Source: an uncultured Ruminococcus sp. (lineage in GTDB: Bacteria; Bacillota; Clostridia; Oscillospirales; Ruminococcaceae). Taken from it: a DNA stretch of 33,599 nucleotides. The stretch is from the NCBI GenBank assembly GCA_946404705.1, contig CAMJES010000001.1, positions 1 through 33,599 of the forward strand, written 5' to 3'. The notes under the pieces were generated by a model. The model saw nothing but the letters and a program-made list of their open reading frames with translations, did not search any database and was not told the DNA's origin. A program made the position numbers and the translations under genes. Position 1 is the first letter of the stretch, and each line of letters begins with the position of its first letter. Shown here in pieces: positions 30,068 through 33,599 of the stretch.

Positions 30068-30723
30068 TGTTTAAAGAAAAAATTCAGCCTTCGCTCGTTC
30101 TGACGCTTATCTGCCTTATCACCTGCGCGCTCCTCGTTATCGCCTATAATGCGACCTATGTTGACAATACGGGCGTGATCACAGAAGAAATGACCGCAGG
30201 ACTTGAAGAGATCTACGGCACTTCGGACGGCTTTGAAATGAAGACCGATGAAAACGGCGCAATCTACGCTCCCGAGGGAGTTACCTGCGTTCTTGCCGAC
30301 GCAAACGGCAACAGAGCTTTCGAAATCACCACCGACGGCTATTCCAGCGGCGGTATCCACGTTCTTGTCGGAATGGACGCAAACGGCGCAGTATTGGGCT
30401 TTTCCGTTCTTTCTCTCGGAGAAACTCCCGGTCTTGGCACAAAGATAAGAGATCTCCCCGAATTCCGTGACCAGTTCAAGGGACTTACATTCGATAAGCT
30501 CCCAAAGGAAACCGCAGAGGATAACTCTCCCAAGAAATTCGTATGGGGCAGCGATGACGAGATAAAAACTCTCAAAGACGCAGCTGCTTCCGCTCCCGTA
30601 AGCGATGAATTTGAACTTGATGCTATCACAGGCGCAACATTCTCTTCAAAAGGCGCATACAAAGCAGTTACTATCGCTCTTGCAGCCTATAATGAAATGG
30701 AAGGAGTGAACGTAAGTGAGTGA
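30067..30723 (+). CDS. rnfG: Rnf complex subunit G
   Basis: A 218-residue subunit with one N-terminal membrane helix (about 8-26) and a large extracytoplasmic flavin domain. FMN should be attached by ApbE to Thr191 in the AITGATFSSKG motif, the family's standard site. Upstream in the domain, GGIHVLVGMDANGAVLGFSVLSLGETPGLGTKI is the FMN-bind block. It passes electrons between RnfD and the rest of the complex. It is translationally coupled on both sides: its ATG overlaps the rnfD stop by one base, and its end overlaps the rnfE start by eight bases. Confidence 0.96.
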   Translation: MFKEKIQPSLVLTLICLITCALLVIAYNATYVDNTGVITEEMTAGLEEIYGTSDGFEMKTDENGAIYAPEGVTCVLADANGNRAFEITTDGYSSGGIHVLVGMDANGAVLGFSVLSLGETPGLGTKIRDLPEFRDQFKGLTFDKLPKETAEDNSPKKFVWGSDDEIKTLKDAAASAPVSDEFELDAITGATFSSKGAYKAVTIALAAYNEMEGVNVSE

Positions 30724-31399
30724 AAATAAAAAAAGCTGCACATTCGAGCTTGTAAAGGGTATCATAAAGGAAAACCCCGTTCTCGTTACTCTGCTCGGAA
30801 TGTGTCCTACTCTCGCCGTTACAACAATGGCTTCAAACGGCATAGGCATGGGACTTGCGACCACGTTCGTTCTCGTCTGCTCCAACCTTGTTATCTCCCT
30901 GCTTAAAAATGTTATACCGAAGGCAGTTCGTCTTCCCTGCTTTATCGTTGTTATCGCAAGCTTCGTAACGCTCATCGAATTCCTGCTTAAAGGCTATATT
31001 CCTGCGCTTTACGACAGCCTCGGACTTTTCCTTTCGCTTATCACCGTTAACTGCATTATCCTCGGCAGAGCGGAAGCATTCGCTTCAAAAAACAACCCAT
31101 GGAAGTCCATTCTTGACGGTCTTGGAAACGGCATCGGCTTCACTCTTGCACTTTTCCTTATGGGAAGCGTCCGTGAGATACTCGGTTCGGGTCAGTGGTT
31201 CGGTATCGACCTTCATCTCCCCGTTACAATGACAGTATTTATCATGCCTGCAGGCGGCTTCTTCGCACTCGGCGTTATCATCGCAGTTGTAAACAAGCTT
31301 GCAAAAAAAGCTCCTCCGCAGGAACTCGGCTGCGCAGGCTGTCCGAACGCTGCAAGCTGTCCGACATACACTAAAAAAGATGAAGGAGGAAACGATTGA
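30716..31399 (+). CDS. rnfE: Rnf complex subunit E with Cys-rich C-terminal tail
   Basis: A 227-residue membrane protein with six helices, homologous to RnfA. Conserved stretches are NPVLVTLLGMCPTLAVTTMASNGIGMG (about 20-46), with one of the Cys that, together with RnfA, is thought to hold an iron-sulphur centre in the membrane core, and FLSLITVNCIILGRAEAFAS (about 106-125). A short cytosolic C-terminal tail has CAGCPNAASCPTY, three extra Cys not found in the shorter proteobacterial RnfE. The start is GTG at 30716, overlapping the end of rnfG, with GGAGTGA upstream. It overlaps the rnfA start by one base (TGATG). Confidence 0.96.
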   Translation: MSENKKSCTFELVKGIIKENPVLVTLLGMCPTLAVTTMASNGIGMGLATTFVLVCSNLVISLLKNVIPKAVRLPCFIVVIASFVTLIEFLLKGYIPALYDSLGLFLSLITVNCIILGRAEAFASKNNPWKSILDGLGNGIGFTLALFLMGSVREILGSGQWFGIDLHLPVTMTVFIMPAGGFFALGVIIAVVNKLAKKAPPQELGCAGCPNAASCPTYTKKDEGGND

Positions 31400-31977
31400 T
31401 GAAATCTATGCTTGTTATTCTTTTAAGCGCAATGCTCGTTGACAACTTCGTTCTTTCAAAGTTTATGGGTATCTGCCCATTTCTCGGTGTTTCAAAGAAA
31501 TTCGACAGCGCAGTCGGAATGGGTGCAGCCGTAACCTTCGTTATGGCGTGTGCAACGCTTGTTACCTACCCTATCTATACGCTTATCCTCGTTCCGCTCG
31601 AGCTGGAATATCTGAAAACTGTCGCATTTATCCTTATAATCGCACTTTTCGTTCAGATAGTTGAAATGTTCCTGAAGAAAGCCGTTCCGCCGCTTTATAA
31701 GACTCTCGGAGTATTCCTTCCGCTCATTACAACTAACTGCGCAGTTCTCGGCGTAACAATCCTCAACATTGACAGCAACTATAACCTCGGTCAGTCTATC
31801 GTCAACGCTCTCGGCGCAGGTCTTGGATTTACGCTTGCTCTCGTTATTTTCAGCGGCGTCCGCCAGAGAGTAAACGCTGCCGATACTCCCGAGATGTTCA
31901 AGGGCGTTCCCGCAACGCTTATTGCTGCTTCAATCGTTTCCGTAAGCTTTATGGGCTTCTCGGGAATGTTCAGCTAA
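31399..31977 (+). CDS. rnfA: Rnf complex subunit A
   Basis: A 192-residue membrane subunit with six helices. DNFVLSKFMGICPFLGVSKK (about 15-34) and LGVFLPLITTNCAVLGV (about 108-124) hold the two conserved Cys that pair with those of RnfE around the intramembrane iron-sulphur centre. LGQSIVNALGAGLGFTLALVIFSGVR closes the fold. The ATG at 31399 has GGAGGA 8 bases upstream; the TTG three bases earlier is in frame but less likely. It follows rnfE by a one-base overlap and precedes rnfB by 15 bases. The C, D, G, E, A, B order is that of Clostridia and Acetobacterium. Confidence 0.97.
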   Translation: MKSMLVILLSAMLVDNFVLSKFMGICPFLGVSKKFDSAVGMGAAVTFVMACATLVTYPIYTLILVPLELEYLKTVAFILIIALFVQIVEMFLKKAVPPLYKTLGVFLPLITTNCAVLGVTILNIDSNYNLGQSIVNALGAGLGFTLALVIFSGVRQRVNAADTPEMFKGVPATLIAASIVSVSFMGFSGMFS

Positions 31978-31992
31978 GGAGGAAGAATAGAA

Positions 31993-32868
31993 ATGTTTAC
32001 GACCTATATTGTTCCTGCTCTCGTTTTTGCAGCAATAGGACTTCTCGCAGGCGTACTGCTGACCGTCTGTTCGAAGGTCTTTGAGGTAAAAACGGACGAA
32101 AGAATCGATAAAATAAACGAAGCTCTTCCGCAGATAAACTGCGGCTCGTGCGGTTATTCGGGCTGTACGGCTTACGCCGAGGCTGTCGTAAGACACGGCG
32201 TTGCAACTAACCTATGTAACCCAGGCGGAAAAGAAACCTCCGCAAAGATCGCAGAGCTTTTGGGCGTTGCAGCAATGGAAACAGTACCGAAGATCGCAGT
32301 TGTTCGCTGCAGCGGCGACTGCAATGCACGTTCGGCAGATAAGTTCGAGTTTGACGGCATACAGTCCTGTAAGGCTGCAAAGCGCTTCTATAACGGTCAT
32401 AGTGCCTGCGCATACGGCTGCCTTGGCTACGGCGACTGCGTTACTGTATGTGCGCACGATGCTGTTTCTATTGTTGACGGCGTAGCAAAGATCGACCGTT
32501 CCAAGTGCAGCGGCTGCGGACTCTGTGCAAAGGCTTGCCCGAATCAGCTTATCGTTGTGCATGATATAACAAACCATGTCGACGTTCTCTGCTCATCGCA
32601 GGATATCGGCAAAAACACCCGTGCAGCCTGCAAGAACGGCTGTATCGGCTGTAAGAAGTGCGAAAAGGTCTGCGAATTCGGCGCTATCACAGTCGAAAAC
32701 AACCTCGCACACATTGATTACAGCAAATGCACAAGCTGCGGAAAATGCGCAGAAGGCTGTCCTACACACGCTATACAGAGCTGTGACGGAGTAATAACCG
32801 TAAAGCCTGCGGCACAGAAACCGACCGCACCTGCCGCTGCAAAACCGGAAACCAAAACCGAAAAGTGA
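31993..32868 (+). CDS. rnfB: Rnf complex subunit B, multi-cluster ferredoxin-type subunit
   Basis: A 291-residue subunit anchored by one N-terminal helix (about 6-27). It accepts electrons from reduced ferredoxin. The first cluster site is CGSCGYSGC (about 50-58) with a later Cys near 75, of the RnfB-specific type. A second region, CAYGCLGYGDCVTVCAHDAV (about 138-157), is followed by three further ferredoxin-like sites: CSGCGLCAKACP (about 174-185), CIGCKKCEKVCEFGAI (about 217-232) and CTSCGKCAEGCP (about 247-258). The tail is rich in Ala, Pro, Lys and Thr. AAGGAGG lies just before the ATG. It is the last rnf gene; the bases after it hold repeats and hairpins but no T-tailed terminator. Confidence 0.97.
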   Translation: MFTTYIVPALVFAAIGLLAGVLLTVCSKVFEVKTDERIDKINEALPQINCGSCGYSGCTAYAEAVVRHGVATNLCNPGGKETSAKIAELLGVAAMETVPKIAVVRCSGDCNARSADKFEFDGIQSCKAAKRFYNGHSACAYGCLGYGDCVTVCAHDAVSIVDGVAKIDRSKCSGCGLCAKACPNQLIVVHDITNHVDVLCSSQDIGKNTRAACKNGCIGCKKCEKVCEFGAITVENNLAHIDYSKCTSCGKCAEGCPTHAIQSCDGVITVKPAAQKPTAPAAAKPETKTEK

Positions 32869-32905
32869 GGTTTAATGCGTAAATTTTGCAGCATTGACAT
32901 CTGTC

Positions 32906-32953
32906 GTTAAAACCGCGAAGCGGACAAAAAGTTTCGCTAATTCTGTAAGAATT
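32906..32953. repeat. Half copy of the palindromic element
   Basis: These bases match the left arm and loop of the palindrome at 11752-11804: the first 20 bases are identical, and only three differences (one of them a single-base gap) occur through the TAATTCTGTAAGAATT loop. The second arm is absent; other sequence follows. Confidence 0.8.
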
Positions 32954-33189
32954 TAGCCTTATTCAAAGGCTTGCGAGGGGGCAAGGGGGCGAGCAGTCCC
33001 CTTGTCGCTTCCGCAGAAGCGAAACTCCCTAAACCTTAGCTAAATATTTGCTGCAACAGCATAAAAAAGTAAAGCTAAAAAGCGCAATTCTGCTGAAATA
33101 TGTCATCCGGAGGGTTACATTTGCCCCAAAACACAATTCCATAACTTTATTAATCCGATACTATCGAAAACGTTATTGTAATTGACCGC
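32954..33189. other. Gene-free region with two adjacent hairpins
   Basis: Two perfect hairpins stand side by side: CAAGGGG / CCCCTTG (32982-32988 with 32998-33004) and TCGCTTC / GAAGCGA (33005-33011 with 33016-33022). Neither has a T tract. The rest to 33189 shows no gene with a ribosome binding site. Confidence 0.55.
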
Positions 33190-33223
33190 AAAAATGCTCC
33201 CCCGCTCCTTACAGAACGGGGGA
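33190..33223 (-). terminator. Rho-independent terminator of hicB
   Basis: On the minus strand TCCCCCG (33223-33217) pairs with CGGGGGA (33204-33198), with further pairs TC/GGA inside the loop, and after GCA a T5 tract follows (33194-33190). It starts four bases after the hicB stop codon. Confidence 0.85.
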
Positions 33224-33226
33224 AAA

Positions 33227-33551
33227 TTACTGAGATATTTTTGCCATAAGTGCGTCCTGCAATGTCTGAGAGAAGTTAATACCCTTTTGCGTAGCAGCTT
33301 CGTTCAGCCATTCGGGAATAGTTAAAGTTTTCTTCACCGCTTTCTCTTTTTTGAAATAAGCCGAAAGATCAATATCTACAAGCGAAGCGAAAGAATCATT
33401 TTCAATAGCGATTTTTGAAATATCGGTTGCCGGAGGAATTTTTTCCTTGTTTTCTATAAGAGATATTGCGTATGCTTCAAGAGCTTCACGAGCATTTTCA
33501 AGCGTATCGGAAATTGAACTTCCAAAAGACTGACAACCGGGAAGGTCGGGG
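33227..33551 (-). CDS. hicB: HicB-family antitoxin, N-terminus lost at the contig end
   Basis: About 108 residues of a HicB-type antitoxin, which neutralises the HicA mRNA endonuclease and represses its own operon. The visible part starts in the conserved PDLPGCQSFG strand, so roughly 20-25 N-terminal residues are missing. The partial RNase-H-like domain includes the helix SDTLENAREALEAYAISLIE. After a linker the C-terminal domain KKTLTIPEWLNEAATQKG with FSQTLQDALMAKI is the ribbon-helix-helix DNA-binding part. The frame continues into the adapter and its apparent GTG start at 33568 is adapter sequence (residues MCSSD), not a real start. A hicA gene is expected upstream, beyond the contig end. 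A good terminator follows the stop. Confidence 0.88.
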
Positions 33552-33599
33552 AGATCGGAAGAGCACACGTCTGAACTCCAGTCACCGGCTATGATATCT
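33552..33599. other. Illumina TruSeq adapter with index read into the contig end
   Basis: Bases 33552-33585 equal the TruSeq read-1 3' adapter, beginning AGATCGGAAGAGCACACGTC and ending CAGTCAC. Then comes an 8-base index, CGGCTATG (33586-33593), which I recall as TruSeq HT index D709, and ATATCT, close to the expected ATCTCG flank. This is not genomic DNA. Confidence 0.98.

Noticed and set aside
33166..33181. 14-base word TCGAAAACGTTATT shared with 21920-21933
   Set aside because: A few shared 14-mers are expected by chance in 33 kb and the flanks do not match.
1..33599. CRISPR arrays, tRNA and rRNA genes, phage or transposase genes
   Set aside because: Reading both strands I found no regularly spaced direct repeats, no tRNA cloverleaf with CCA-type end, no rRNA-like text and no integrase or transposase motifs.

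Overview
The window looks like the end of a draft contig from a spore-forming anaerobic Clostridia (Firmicutes), most like the Ruminococcus/Oscillospiraceae group. This is an inference from gene content: dipicolinate synthase dpaAB, a complete rnfCDGEAB cluster with apbE, a T-box in front of pheS, a WalR-type regulated M23/LysM/G5 peptidase, and AGGAGG-type ribosome binding sites. No rRNA, tRNA, CRISPR array, transposase or phage gene was seen. The last 48 bases are Illumina adapter, so the right end is a library artefact.

Layout. (1) 1-2448, minus strand: polyphosphate-polymerase (VTC-like) gene, DUF4956 membrane protein and a CotH-kinase family protein cut by the left edge. (2) 2617-10190, plus strand: a five-gene operon with two MalF/MalG-type permeases, a HlyD/MacA-like adaptor, a MacB-periplasmic-core membrane protein with an apparent ACG start, and an 844-residue lipoprotein joining a sensor-like N-terminal half to a solute-binding C-terminal half. 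No ATPase is encoded. (3) 10171-11700: dpaAB behind a sigma-K-like promoter. (4) 11705-11880: a long palindromic intergenic element. (5) 11884-16353, minus strand: pheS and pheT under a T-box, split by a small membrane-protein gene that lies between inverted repeats. (6) 16364-19733, plus strand: a small membrane protein, an AcpS-like protein lacking the metal-binding Glu, a bifunctional NAD(P)HX repair enzyme and a small lipoprotein whose RBS lies in a hairpin. (7) 19780-24452, minus strand: an M23 cell-wall peptidase with WalR-type boxes upstream, then histidine phosphatase, membrane protein and RluA-type pseudouridine synthase. (8) 24832-25539: an XRE regulator. (9) 25711-32868, plus strand: apbE, a NusG-domain-II protein, a Gx transporter family protein and rnfCDGEAB. 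(10) 32869-33599: repeat remnants, a terminator and a 5'-truncated hicB fused to adapter.

How they work together. ApbE attaches FMN to RnfG and RnfD, so region 9 is a self-contained ferredoxin:NAD+ oxidoreductase module. DpaAB makes the spore-core dipicolinate. PheS and PheT form one synthetase that is switched by uncharged tRNA-Phe. Regions 1 and 2 are divergent and both act at the cell surface; they are the least understood part. The other candidates for something undescribed are the inverted-repeat cassette inside pheS-pheT and the dispersed palindrome.
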